Assembly: GCA_021803845.1 (NCBI GenBank)
Contig: JAJZLA010000023.1
Span: 1-10,901 of the forward strand
Source: a bacterium
GTDB lineage: Bacteria; SZUA-79; Acidulodesulfobacterales; Acidulodesulfobacteraceae
DNA: 10,901 nt
Direction: 5' to 3'
Shown here: positions 1-6,257 of the stretch, piece by piece
Position numbering within the stretch: position 1 is the stretch's first letter
Layout of the letters: each line of letters opens with the position of its first letter
Translations under genes and position numbers: made by a program
Notes under the pieces: generated by a model
Seen by the model: only the letters and a program-made list of their open reading frames with translations
What the model was told of the DNA's origin: nothing
Databases searched by the model: none

Positions 1-1002
1 CCACTCGGCATCTTAATAACCGACGAAAATAATGCAATCAGGTTTATAAATAAAGCGTTAAACGAAATTTCCGGCGGATATAATCTGTTTGACTATTTAA
101 ATAAAAATATAGACGAATTTCTAAAATTTTTCTTTAACGGGGAAACTCTTTCCGATTTCGGAAACCGTTTTTTTTATCCGGTAGAAAAAAATATGAAATC
201 GGGAGGAAAATTTATTCCAGTTTTTCTATATGTAAAAAATATGAAAGGAGCGGACAAAAAAAATAAAGGCAGAATTTTTATAATACAGAACATAGAAGAG
301 ATAAAAAAAATGAAAAGGCTTGCCGAACTCGGAGAAATGTCTGCCAAAATAGCCCATGAGATAAGAAATCCGCTTGGTTCTATAGACCTTTTCGCATCTA
401 TTTTACGCAAAGAAATTCAAAACGAAGAACATGCCGAAATTATTTCCAATATAATTTCAGCCGTCAAAAATATGAACTCAACCATAAATAACGTCCTAGA
501 ATTCTCTAAGTCCGTAAATCCTTTATTTTCAAACTGCCGTTTAAGCGAAATATTAAACAAATCCTTAATGTATTCTTCATATATAATAAAAGAAAAGGGC
601 ATTAGGATAGTTATGGAAACGGACGAAAATATAGTCTTAAAAGTAGACGAAAACCTTATAGAGCGCACTTTCGTCAATATACTTATTAACGCCGCCCAGT
701 CCGTTCAAAATTTTGACGGTATAATAAAAATAAAATCTTTTGAAGTTTCGTCGCAGGAAGGCGAAAATGAAGGAACTAAATACGTCTGCACGGTTTTCGA
801 GGATAACGGCGGCGGTTTTACCGACGAAGCCTTAAAAAAAACATTTACTCCCTTTTTTTCTACCAAAAAAAGCGGAGGAACCGGACTCGGTCTTTCCATA
901 GCCTTAAATAACGTAATTTTGCACGGCGGTTACATAAACGCGGAAAATTCAAAAGAAACCGGCGGCGCAAAAATCAGCGTCTTCCTCCCGTATATGGCAT
1001 AA
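1..1002 (+). CDS. PAS-domain sensor histidine kinase, 5'-truncated by window edge
   Basis: The reading frame is open from base 1, so the gene starts outside the window; 333 residues are visible. An internal ATG at 193 would cut off the sensor part and is not the likely start. Visible residues 1-90 look like a PAS fold, beginning PLGILITDENNAIRFINKAL. HisKA follows with the H-box AHEIRNPLGS (phospho-acceptor His119, codon 355-357). HATPase_c then shows the N-box (NILINAAQ, near 226-231), the G1 box DNGGG (268-272), the F-box FTPFF (282-286) and the G2 box GGTGLGLS (292-299). All catalytic boxes are intact, so it should autophosphorylate and pass phosphate to a response regulator. No transmembrane segment is visible, so it is either cytosolic or anchored by the missing N-terminus. 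The kinase core resembles the AtoS/FlrB/FleS group, and its position before flgB suggests a flagellar checkpoint role. That role is inference; the partner is not in view. Confidence 0.93.
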   Translation, partial: PLGILITDENNAIRFINKALNEISGGYNLFDYLNKNIDEFLKFFFNGETLSDFGNRFFYPVEKNMKSGGKFIPVFLYVKNMKGADKKNKGRIFIIQNIEEIKKMKRLAELGEMSAKIAHEIRNPLGSIDLFASILRKEIQNEEHAEIISNIISAVKNMNSTINNVLEFSKSVNPLFSNCRLSEILNKSLMYSSYIIKEKGIRIVMETDENIVLKVDENLIERTFVNILINAAQSVQNFDGIIKIKSFEVSSQEGENEGTKYVCTVFEDNGGGFTDEALKKTFTPFFSTKKSGGTGLGLSIALNNVILHGGYINAENSKETGGAKISVFLPYMA

Positions 1003-1077
1003 TTTTTGCATATAAAAATATAGACGGAAAAATAGTTCTTAAATGTCGAAAATATTGACGGAAGGAAAAAAATTCGA

Positions 1078-1106
1078 GGAAAAGGCGTCAGTGGAAAAGG
1101 CGTCAG
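1078..1106. repeat. Two tandem copies of a 14-bp unit (15-bp period)
   Basis: GGAAAAGGCGTCAG occurs at 1078-1091 and again at 1093-1106, separated by one T. The core AAGGCGTC also occurs inverted at 1167-1174. The spacer lies between the kinase gene and flgB. The paired units could be a protein-binding site upstream of flgB or simply a local duplication; nothing in the sequence decides between these. Confidence 0.7.
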
Positions 1107-1174
1107 ATTAATTTTCCACATGAACGCAAAAACAATAATAGAGTAAAGCGCGCAGAAAATTAATTTGACGCCTT
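1097..1174. repeat. Long inverted repeat (20-bp arms, 38-nt loop) upstream of flgB
   Basis: The left arm 1097-1116 pairs with the right arm 1155-1174. Every position is complementary except one, which would be a G-U wobble in RNA. The loop is 1117-1154. The right arm is not followed by a T run, so it is not a typical intrinsic terminator. The left arm uses the second 15-bp repeat unit. It could end or process the kinase transcript, or be a small interspersed repeat. The rest of the 1003-1255 spacer is AT-rich. A weak promoter candidate starts at the right arm: TTGACG at 1165-1170 and TATGTA at 1190-1195 with a 19-bp gap. I see no sigma-54 or sigma-28 site. Confidence 0.6.
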
Positions 1175-1255
1175 CCTGAAGTTAATATTTATGTAAAATA
1201 TTTTAGTAATTCAGATAATATTGTAATATTTAATTTTAAATAAAGGTATTTAAAA

Positions 1256-1687
1256 ATGTTCAGCAGTATCTACGGAATACTCGGCGACAGTTTAAACGTG
1301 CTTGACGACAGACAGAACGTTATAGCTTCAAACGTCGCCAACGCCAATACGCCGGGATACAAAGCGAAAGAGCTTAACTTCGAGCAGGTTATGCGAGGAC
1401 TCGTTCCGTCGGCTAATTCTCTGCCTATGAAGGCTACGTCGCAAAAAGATTTATCGAGCGGCGGTCTTGTATCCGGTTCGTCTTCCGAAGAACAGTCGGA
1501 TTACATAAAATCTTTCGTGCATAATCAAAACAGCGAAACGGTGCCTGCTTTAGACGGCAATACGGTAAATCTTAGCAAAGAGATGAGCGATATGACTTCA
1601 AATGCGATAAGGTTTCAGGCTGTTGCAAAATTACTATCTAAAAAATTTACCACGCTTAGTTATGCCATAGACAACACTATGCCGTAA
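1256..1687 (+). CDS. flgB: Flagellar basal-body rod protein FlgB
   Basis: This 143-residue protein has the usual FlgB length. FlgB forms part of the proximal rod that crosses the periplasm and connects the MS ring to the distal rod. The N-terminal rod signature is clear: the helix MFSSIYGILGDSLNVLDDRQ is followed by NVIASNVANANTPGYKAKEL (about residues 21-40), the flg_bb_rod motif. The C-terminal helix (about 108-143, SKEMSDMTSNAIRFQAVAKL) is the partner that pairs with the N-terminal helix in assembled axial proteins. The middle, rich in Ser and Gly, is the variable region. There is no Sec signal peptide, as expected for a substrate of the flagellar type III exporter. An AAAGG ribosome site at 1242-1246, nine bases upstream, supports this ATG. 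It is the first gene of the flagellar cluster in view, and flgC follows 108 bp downstream. Confidence 0.97.
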   Translation: MFSSIYGILGDSLNVLDDRQNVIASNVANANTPGYKAKELNFEQVMRGLVPSANSLPMKATSQKDLSSGGLVSGSSSEEQSDYIKSFVHNQNSETVPALDGNTVNLSKEMSDMTSNAIRFQAVAKLLSKKFTTLSYAIDNTMP

Positions 1688-1710
1688 CTGTGTAATTATT
1701 ACCGCTGCGT

Positions 1711-1725
1711 CGGAATTCAATTCCG
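1711..1725. repeat. Palindrome (7-bp arms) in the flgB-flgC spacer
   Basis: CGGAATTCAATTCCG is a perfect palindrome around a central C. It can be extended to about 1705-1730 (CTG...CAG) if a small bulge is allowed. Its core GGAATTCAATTCC is similar to the core of the longer palindrome at 1744-1772, so the two may be related copies. No T run follows. Confidence 0.6.
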
Positions 1726-1743
1726 CACAGCCAATAAATAAAA

Positions 1744-1772
1744 ATAAGGACAGAATTGAATTCTGTCCTTAT
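1744..1772. repeat. Perfect 29-bp palindrome upstream of flgC
   Basis: The 14-bp arms ATAAGGACAGAATT (1744-1757) and AATTCTGTCCTTAT (1759-1772) are perfectly complementary around one G. In RNA this gives a hairpin of about 13 bp. It ends 11 bases before the flgC ribosome site (AAGGGG, 1784-1789), with no T tract. It may act in RNA processing or stability, as partial attenuation between flgB and flgC, or as a dimeric repressor site. It does not look like a standard terminator. Confidence 0.75.
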
Positions 1773-1795
1773 CACAAAATGAAAAGGGGTAACTT

Positions 1796-2188
1796 ATGAG
1801 TTTTAACGAATCTTTAAAAATTGCGGCGCAGGGGCTTAACGCTGAAAGAATAAGGATGAACGTAATTTCATCCAATCTTGCGAACATAAATACCGATGAT
1901 GCCGGAAACGGATTACCTTACGTAAAAAAAGAGCCGTTGTTTAAAACCGTCAAATTTAAAAACTATTTCGGCGTAGAAGTAGAAAAAATCGAAAACGCTA
2001 AAAATCCTTTTTCCGAGAAATATGACCCGGGCAACCCTCTTGCAAACAAAGCAGGCTACGTCAAAACTCCTAATATATCGGCTATAAGGGAGCTTGTAAA
2101 TATGATATCCGCTACGAGAGCTTATCAGGCTGACGCTCAAGTTATTTCGGAATCAAAAGCTATGTCGCAGTCGTCTTTACAAATTTAG
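1796..2188 (+). CDS. flgC: Flagellar basal-body rod protein FlgC
   Basis: At 130 residues this matches the compact FlgC family. FlgC is a proximal rod subunit exported by the flagellar type III apparatus and stacked with FlgB and FlgF. The N-terminal rod motif is visible: SLKIAAQGLNAERIRMNVIS, then SNLANINT (about residues 7-34). The loop carries the typical GLPYVKKEPLFKTV segment. The C-terminal helix contains GYVKTPNISAIRELVNMISA and then TRAYQADAQVISESKAM (about 87-124), which is diagnostic of FlgC. The start is fixed by AAGGGG at 1784-1789, six bases before the ATG. The stop is followed after a single base by the duplicated hexamer that borders the inverted-repeat element, so that element inserted right behind flgC and separates it from fliE by 332 bp. 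Confidence 0.97.
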   Translation: MSFNESLKIAAQGLNAERIRMNVISSNLANINTDDAGNGLPYVKKEPLFKTVKFKNYFGVEVEKIENAKNPFSEKYDPGNPLANKAGYVKTPNISAIRELVNMISATRAYQADAQVISESKAMSQSSLQI

Positions 2189-2189
2189 C

Positions 2190-2366
2190 GAAATACCCAA
2201 AATTGCCGATAGAAATCTCTAAACGGCTTTAAAGTTATATGAACACTGGATTCCCGCTTTCGCGGGAATGACTTTGCAGGTTTTTAGGTTTTCACCCAAC
2301 AGGTGTCATTCCCGCGAAAGCGGGAATCCAGATTTAAAATTTTCTATCGGCAATTTTGGGGAAATA
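2190..2366. mobile_element. MITE-like nested inverted-repeat element with 6-bp flanking duplication
   Basis: Terminal inverted repeats of 20 bp are perfect: CCCAAAATTGCCGATAGAAA at 2196-2215 and its exact complement at 2341-2360. The hexamer GAAATA lies directly outside both ends (2190-2195 and 2361-2366), as expected for a target-site duplication. The 165-bp body is too short to encode a transposase and has no convincing ORF. It encloses a second inverted repeat (2246-2331). The structure fits a non-autonomous miniature transposable element mobilised in trans. Insertion one base after the flgC stop explains the abnormally wide flgC-fliE gap. The family is not recognised. A composite REP-type element is the alternative, but the duplication favours transposition. 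Confidence 0.65.
2246..2331. repeat. Paired 27-bp inverted repeats with ATTCCC-N8-GGGAAT cores
   Basis: The arms 2246-2272 and 2305-2331 are perfectly complementary over 27 bp around a 32-nt loop. Each arm is itself a hairpin with the core ATTCCCGCTTTCGCGGGAAT (2250-2269) or its complement (2308-2327). The core has the form ATTCCC-N8-GGGAAT, the pattern of dRS3 repeats in Neisseria and of similar intergenic repeats elsewhere; homology is not claimed. It is much more GC-rich than its surroundings. Transcribed, it would be a very stable structure, but no T run follows. Confidence 0.8.
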
Positions 2367-2394
2367 CATAAATATGTTATGTTTTATGTAAATA

Positions 2395-2403
2395 TGATAT
2401 AAT
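2395..2403 (+). promoter_or_regulatory. Candidate extended -10 promoter for fliE-fliFGH
   Basis: TGATATAAT (2395-2403) is a perfect TATAAT with an upstream TG, the extended -10 form. The -35 position (2375-2380, TGTTAT) is poor, which an extended -10 can tolerate. It lies 118 bp before fliE and just downstream of the inserted element, so it could restart transcription of the distal genes. In this AT-rich DNA a chance match is possible. The remaining 2404-2500 stretch holds only short weak inverted repeats. Confidence 0.4.
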
Positions 2404-2502
2404 TTATACAATTACTAAAATAAGAAGCTTAGAAGATGCTTAATAAATTCATAAGATAGAAATTAAGCCCGCTTAAGATTATTTAAAAGTCTTCTAATAT
2501 AA

Positions 2503-2510
2503 AAGGAGGT
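2503..2510 (+). promoter_or_regulatory. Strong Shine-Dalgarno site of fliE
   Basis: AAGGAGGT lies ten bases before the fliE ATG and is the strongest ribosome binding site in the window. It stands out because fliF, the NYN gene and the sigma-54 activator have no evident Shine-Dalgarno sequence. It supports independent, efficient initiation at fliE after the long untranslated gap. Confidence 0.8.
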
Positions 2511-2520
2511 TCGATTTATA

Positions 2521-2868
2521 ATGGCGATACCGATAGGAATAGGAAACAGCGATTTGGCGGGATTAAATCCTGCGTCTGAAATTAAAGAGCTTAATCCCAA
2601 TAATATATTAGGAAACGGCGGCGGTTCGGTACAGCCTGATAACGGAAGCGGTTCTTTTGCCGATACTCTTTTAAATTCCATAAATAAAGTCAACGAACTG
2701 CAGAATACGGCAAACAACTCGGCCGAAGCTATAGCGACCGGTCAATCTTCAAATATACATCAGGCTATGATAGATATGGAAAAAGCTAACGACTCTTTCG
2801 AACTTATGATGCAGGTCAGGAACAAAATAGTCACGGCTTATAATACTATTATGCAAATGCAGGTATAA
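2521..2868 (+). CDS. fliE: Flagellar hook-basal body protein FliE
   Basis: This 115-residue protein has the usual FliE length. FliE is the adaptor between the FliF MS ring and the proximal rod and is among the first substrates of the flagellar exporter. The N-terminal half is low-complexity and Gly/Asn/Ser-rich (residues 1-45), as is common in the family. The conserved C-terminal half has SFADTLLNSINKVNELQ (about 42-58), then the diagnostic IHQAMIDMEKANDSFELMMQ and VRNKIVTAYNTIMQMQV to the end. No signal peptide is expected or seen. The start is set by the strong AAGGAGGT site. Unlike many fliE genes it is not tightly coupled to flgC, because of the inserted repeat element upstream. fliF follows after 60 bp. 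Confidence 0.96.
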   Translation: MAIPIGIGNSDLAGLNPASEIKELNPNNILGNGGGSVQPDNGSGSFADTLLNSINKVNELQNTANNSAEAIATGQSSNIHQAMIDMEKANDSFELMMQVRNKIVTAYNTIMQMQV

Positions 2869-2928
2869 AATTTTCCATATAGATACCGCTTTATAAATAA
2901 AAATACTATAATTCGCAATTCGGATTAA

Positions 2929-4530
2929 ATGGCAGCTAATTTTAATGAATTAGGTACGCAATTAAAGACTTTTTTCACCGAACTTTCCATCGAAAGAAAG
3001 ATAGTCTTCGTCCTTGTACTGGCAGGGGTCGCTATAGCCGTATATTTAACGGCGGTTTACGCTACCGCTCCGAAATACGGCGTGCTTTATTCAAATCTAA
3101 ACGCAACGAGCGCTTCCGAAATAATCAGCAAACTTCATTCATACAATATTCCTTATAAACTTGGAGACAGAGGCAAAACCGTTCTTATACCTAAAAGCGA
3201 TGTTTATAAAACGCGGCTTAAACTCGCTTCCATTGGTCTTCCGCGCCAGGAAGGCGTCGGTTTTTCCATATTCGATAAAGTTCAGATAGGGATGACCGAT
3301 TTTATGCAGCATGTCGATTACCAGAGAGCTTTGCAGGGCGAACTTGAAAGAACGATAGACCAGATTAACAGCATTAAATATTCAAGGGTGCTTATAGTAC
3401 TGCCTAGACAATCCGTTTTCGTTACAAGAAGGACGTCCGCAAAAGCATCGGTAATAGTCAAGTTAAGGTCGGGAATGACTCTCGACAAAATGCAGGTGAA
3501 CGGAATAATCCATTTAGTCGCAAGCGCCGTAGAAGGTTTAAAGCCTAAAAACATTACCATAGTGGACACGGAAGGAAAGGTACTCTCGATTCCTACAAAA
3601 AGCTCTTTCGCATATACGGTAAATCAGTTAAACTACGTCCGTAAAATAGAAAAAAGCTTAGAAAGTAAAATAAATTCAATGTTAATACCGGTAGTAGGCG
3701 CGGGAAACGTAACGTCTAAAGTTTACGTTAAGGTCGATTTCGCAAAAAAAGTAGAATCTAAACTGACTTATAATCCCAATACAACGGCTATAGTATCTCA
3801 GCAGACGTATAAATCTTCTTCTACCGGAGCATTAAGGCCTCAAGGCGTTCCCGGCGCAAAATCAAACCTGCCGCCTGGAAAGGTTCCCATTCCTGTCGGA
3901 AAACCGAGCGTTCATACGGTAAAAAAAGAAACGACAAACTACGACGTATCTAAAAAAATAGAGAAAATATCGTATCCGGTGGGAACAATAAAAAGAGTTT
4001 ACGCTTCCGTATTAGTCAACGGAACTTATAAAAAAATTAAATCGGCTAAAGGCAAAACTACTGAACAATATATTCATAGAAGCTCATCCGAAATGAGCCT
4101 TTTTAAAAATATAGTAAAAACAGCTATAGGTTATTCTAAGACGGCAAAAGATAAAGTCGTGGTGGCTAATATTCCTTTTAAAAAAATAAGCTACAAAATA
4201 CCGGCGCCTCCTAAAAAAACTTTCGTAAAATTTATAAAATCCAATCTAGGAGAAATAATAAGATACGGCGTTATATTGATAGGCATCATATTGTTAATTT
4301 TAATTATTTTAAGACCGTTGATGCAATATATAACTACTTACGAATCACACGGAAACGCCCGTTCTTCGGAAGAAGAAAGGCTGGAAGCACTTGCGCAGAT
4401 AAAACAGGAATCCATAGCGCCGCCGGAACCCGACGTTAAAGAAGTAGCGTCAAATATAGTAAAATCGGATCCGGATGCCGCGGTCAATTACGTAAGAAAT
4501 TTAATGAAAGATACGGGAAGGGAAATATAA
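2929..4530 (+). CDS. fliF: Flagellar MS-ring protein FliF
   Basis: This 533-residue protein is slightly shorter than typical FliF (about 550-570). FliF oligomerises in the inner membrane as the MS ring, the base on which rod, switch and export gate assemble. TM helix 1 is at about 25-45 (IVFVLVLAGVAIAVYLTAVY) and TM helix 2 at about 445-464 (YGVILIGIILLILIILRPL). The periplasmic region between them has the YscJ/FliF ring-building domain, with YSNLNATSASEIISKL and LPRQEGVGFSIFD at about 54-116. The Pro/Gly/Ser-rich stretch around 295-330 corresponds to the variable loop before the conserved C-terminal domain. The cytoplasmic tail (about 505-533, DPDAAVNYVRNLMKDTG) is the FliG-binding segment. 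There is no Shine-Dalgarno sequence; a TATAAT at 2907-2912 lies upstream but lacks a -35. Its stop abuts fliG directly. Confidence 0.97.
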   Translation: MAANFNELGTQLKTFFTELSIERKIVFVLVLAGVAIAVYLTAVYATAPKYGVLYSNLNATSASEIISKLHSYNIPYKLGDRGKTVLIPKSDVYKTRLKLASIGLPRQEGVGFSIFDKVQIGMTDFMQHVDYQRALQGELERTIDQINSIKYSRVLIVLPRQSVFVTRRTSAKASVIVKLRSGMTLDKMQVNGIIHLVASAVEGLKPKNITIVDTEGKVLSIPTKSSFAYTVNQLNYVRKIEKSLESKINSMLIPVVGAGNVTSKVYVKVDFAKKVESKLTYNPNTTAIVSQQTYKSSSTGALRPQGVPGAKSNLPPGKVPIPVGKPSVHTVKKETTNYDVSKKIEKISYPVGTIKRVYASVLVNGTYKKIKSAKGKTTEQYIHRSSSEMSLFKNIVKTAIGYSKTAKDKVVVANIPFKKISYKIPAPPKKTFVKFIKSNLGEIIRYGVILIGIILLILIILRPLMQYITTYESHGNARSSEEERLEALAQIKQESIAPPEPDVKEVASNIVKSDPDAAVNYVRNLMKDTGREI

Positions 4531-5532
4531 ATGGCAAGAAGATTATCCGGAACCGAAAAAGCGGCGGTCTTCTTGGTTTCCGTGGGCGAAGACGCAGCAT
4601 CCGAAATTATTAAAAGATTAGACCTTATGGAAATCCAAAAAATTACCAAGTATATGGATAACCTTCCGACTATAGAAAAAGAAGATTCCGAAAATATACT
4701 TAAGGATTTTAACTCTAATTTTTCAAAGGTCGGGCTGGTCGTAAAGGGAGACGATTACGTAAAAAATCTTATAGCTAAATCGCTTGACCCCGACAAAGCA
4801 AAAAAAATCTTGGACAATCTTCACGGTCCAATAGAGGAAGAAGGTCTGCAGACTTTAAAGTGGCTTGACCCTCATGTTATAGCAGATTTTGTTAAAAACG
4901 AACATCCTCAAACCATCGCCCTCATTCTTGGACACTTAGAACCTCTTTCAGCCGCCGTGGTAATAGGACTTCTGCCGTCTTCCATCAGGTCTCAGGTAGT
5001 ATTCAGACTTTCAAAACTCGAAAGAGTGCCGCCGGGCGTTATCAAAGACTTAGACGAAGTGCTTCAGGAACAGCTTAAATCTACCGGCTCCACTCAGAGC
5101 AAATTAGTGGGAGGCGTCCGCGTAGTCGCAGATATTTTAAATAATATGGATAAATCTATAGAAGAACCTATTCTAGCCGATATTGAAAAATTAGACAAAG
5201 AAGAAGCCGAAAAAATCAGGGAATTAATGTTTACTTTCGATGACCTTGCAAGCGTGGACGACAAATCTATGCAGCTGATTTTAAGAGAGGTTTCTCACGA
5301 CCAGATAGTCCTTGCTTTAAAAACGGCTTCGGAAGAACTTAATAATAAAATTCTTGCAAACGTTTCAAAAAGAGCTCAGGAGATGATTAAAGACGATCTC
5401 GAAGCTATGGGTCCTAAAAAACTTTCCGAAGTCGAAAAAGTCCAGCACGAAATATTAAAGGTAGCGAGAAGGCTTGAAGACGAAGGTAAAATAAGCCTTG
5501 CAGTGAAAAGCGAAAGCGAAAAATTAGTATGA
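4531..5532 (+). CDS. fliG: Flagellar motor switch protein FliG
   Basis: The 333 residues are close to the family norm (331 in E. coli). FliG sits on the MS ring, couples to the stator to generate torque, and reverses the motor with FliM/FliN. The N-terminal domain (about 1-100) binds FliF. The middle domain carries EHPQTIA (124-130), the FliM contact motif, followed by the Gly-Gly linker GGVR (194-197). The C-terminal domain keeps the stator-interacting charges in register with E. coli: Lys264, Arg281, Asp288 and Asp289, with Lys297 in place of Arg. All functional elements look intact. The ATG follows the fliF stop with no gap, and the end overlaps fliH by ATGA, so fliF-fliG-fliH are almost certainly cotranscribed and translationally coupled. 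Confidence 0.98.
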   Translation: MARRLSGTEKAAVFLVSVGEDAASEIIKRLDLMEIQKITKYMDNLPTIEKEDSENILKDFNSNFSKVGLVVKGDDYVKNLIAKSLDPDKAKKILDNLHGPIEEEGLQTLKWLDPHVIADFVKNEHPQTIALILGHLEPLSAAVVIGLLPSSIRSQVVFRLSKLERVPPGVIKDLDEVLQEQLKSTGSTQSKLVGGVRVVADILNNMDKSIEEPILADIEKLDKEEAEKIRELMFTFDDLASVDDKSMQLILREVSHDQIVLALKTASEELNNKILANVSKRAQEMIKDDLEAMGPKKLSEVEKVQHEILKVARRLEDEGKISLAVKSESEKLV

Positions 5533-6257
5533 GTAAAATCCTTAAAGATTACGAATTAAATATGGAGGGTCAAACCTTATACGATGGCAAAAAAACCATC
5601 TTAGCCAACGTTCTCAGGGGAGAAGGAGCAAGCGCAAAAGAAAACGCCGAACTTGTATCGGCTCTTGAATCAATACCTTCTTCGCTTCAAAAATATATAA
5701 TTTCTTATATCGAAAATTACAAAAATAAAACGGGAAAAGAGTTTAAAGAAAAAGAAAATTCCGTTTTCGAAGCCGCAAAACAAAAAGGATATGCCGAAGG
5801 TTTTGAAAGCGGCAAATCGGAAGCATTAAAATCAATGGAAGAAGGCGTCAAAAATATATTTTCCGCCGCCGAATCCATAAAACAGTTTAAAAACGAACTA
5901 TACGAAGACGTTAAAAAAGACGTAATAACCCTGTCGATAAAAATCGCCGAAACAATAACTAAATCAAAAATTGCCGCCGACGACGACATATTGCTTAATA
6001 TAATAGCCTCTGCAATCAATCAGTCTTCCGATGCCGTAAATTTTACTATATGCCTTAATCCCGAAGATTACAAAGTGTTAAATAAAAACCCCGATGCCTT
6101 AAAAGATTTTTTGTCTAAGGAAGCAGTCATAGATTTTATTCAGGATAAAAACATACGGTCTGGAAATGTCGTTATAAAGACGGATTTCGGTGAAATAGAC
6201 GCAAGAATTTCTACTCAGATAGAAAGGATAACAAATATGTTTACTAAAGTTTTTTGA
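5529..6257 (+). CDS. fliH: Flagellar assembly protein FliH (export ATPase regulator)
   Basis: This 242-residue protein is in the FliH/YscL/HrpE family range. FliH dimers bind and hold the export ATPase FliI at the C-ring via FliN. The central Gly-repeat helix is visible as KGYAEGFESGKSEA, with G87-x3-G91-x3-G95, the GxxxG pattern typical of FliH. The C-terminal globular part ends with SGNVVIKTDFGEIDARISTQ (211-230), the family's most conserved block. The N-terminus lacks the tryptophans that bind FliN in some enteric FliH proteins, which is common in distant homologues. The start overlaps the fliG stop by four bases. No fliI or fliJ follows. Instead the last 14 bases overlap the end of a minus-strand gene, so the flagellar operon ends here and the cognate ATPase must be encoded elsewhere. 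Confidence 0.94.
   Translation: MSKILKDYELNMEGQTLYDGKKTILANVLRGEGASAKENAELVSALESIPSSLQKYIISYIENYKNKTGKEFKEKENSVFEAAKQKGYAEGFESGKSEALKSMEEGVKNIFSAAESIKQFKNELYEDVKKDVITLSIKIAETITKSKIAADDDILLNIIASAINQSSDAVNFTICLNPEDYKVLNKNPDALKDFLSKEAVIDFIQDKNIRSGNVVIKTDFGEIDARISTQIERITNMFTKVF

Noticed and set aside
174..410. Minus-strand open frame opposite the histidine kinase, and similar ones at 417-677, 705-899 and 930-1121
   Set aside because: They lie antisense to intact kinase domains or low-complexity spacer, show no recognisable motifs, and are Phe/Ser/Ile-rich as expected for the shadow of a Lys/Glu/Asn-rich gene.
193..1002. Taking the ATG at 193 as the start of the kinase
   Set aside because: The same frame is open back to base 1 and encodes PAS-like sequence, so the gene is cut by the window edge rather than starting here.
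1078..1106. CRISPR array or riboswitch upstream of flgB
   Set aside because: Only two 14-bp units with a one-base spacer are present, without spacer-length unique sequence, and no riboswitch motif is recognised.
1003..1255. Sigma-54 or sigma-28 promoter before flgB
   Set aside because: No GG-N10-GC element or GCCGATAA-like box was found in the spacer; only weak AT-rich -10 boxes are present.
2246..2331. Intrinsic terminator after flgC
   Set aside because: The hairpin is very stable but no T run follows, and it sits inside a larger inverted-repeat element with a flanking duplication, so a repeat element is the better explanation.
5717..6019. 100-codon minus-strand open frame inside fliH
   Set aside because: Antisense to the conserved FliH coiled-coil and C-terminal region; composition is typical of a reverse shadow and there is no ribosome site.
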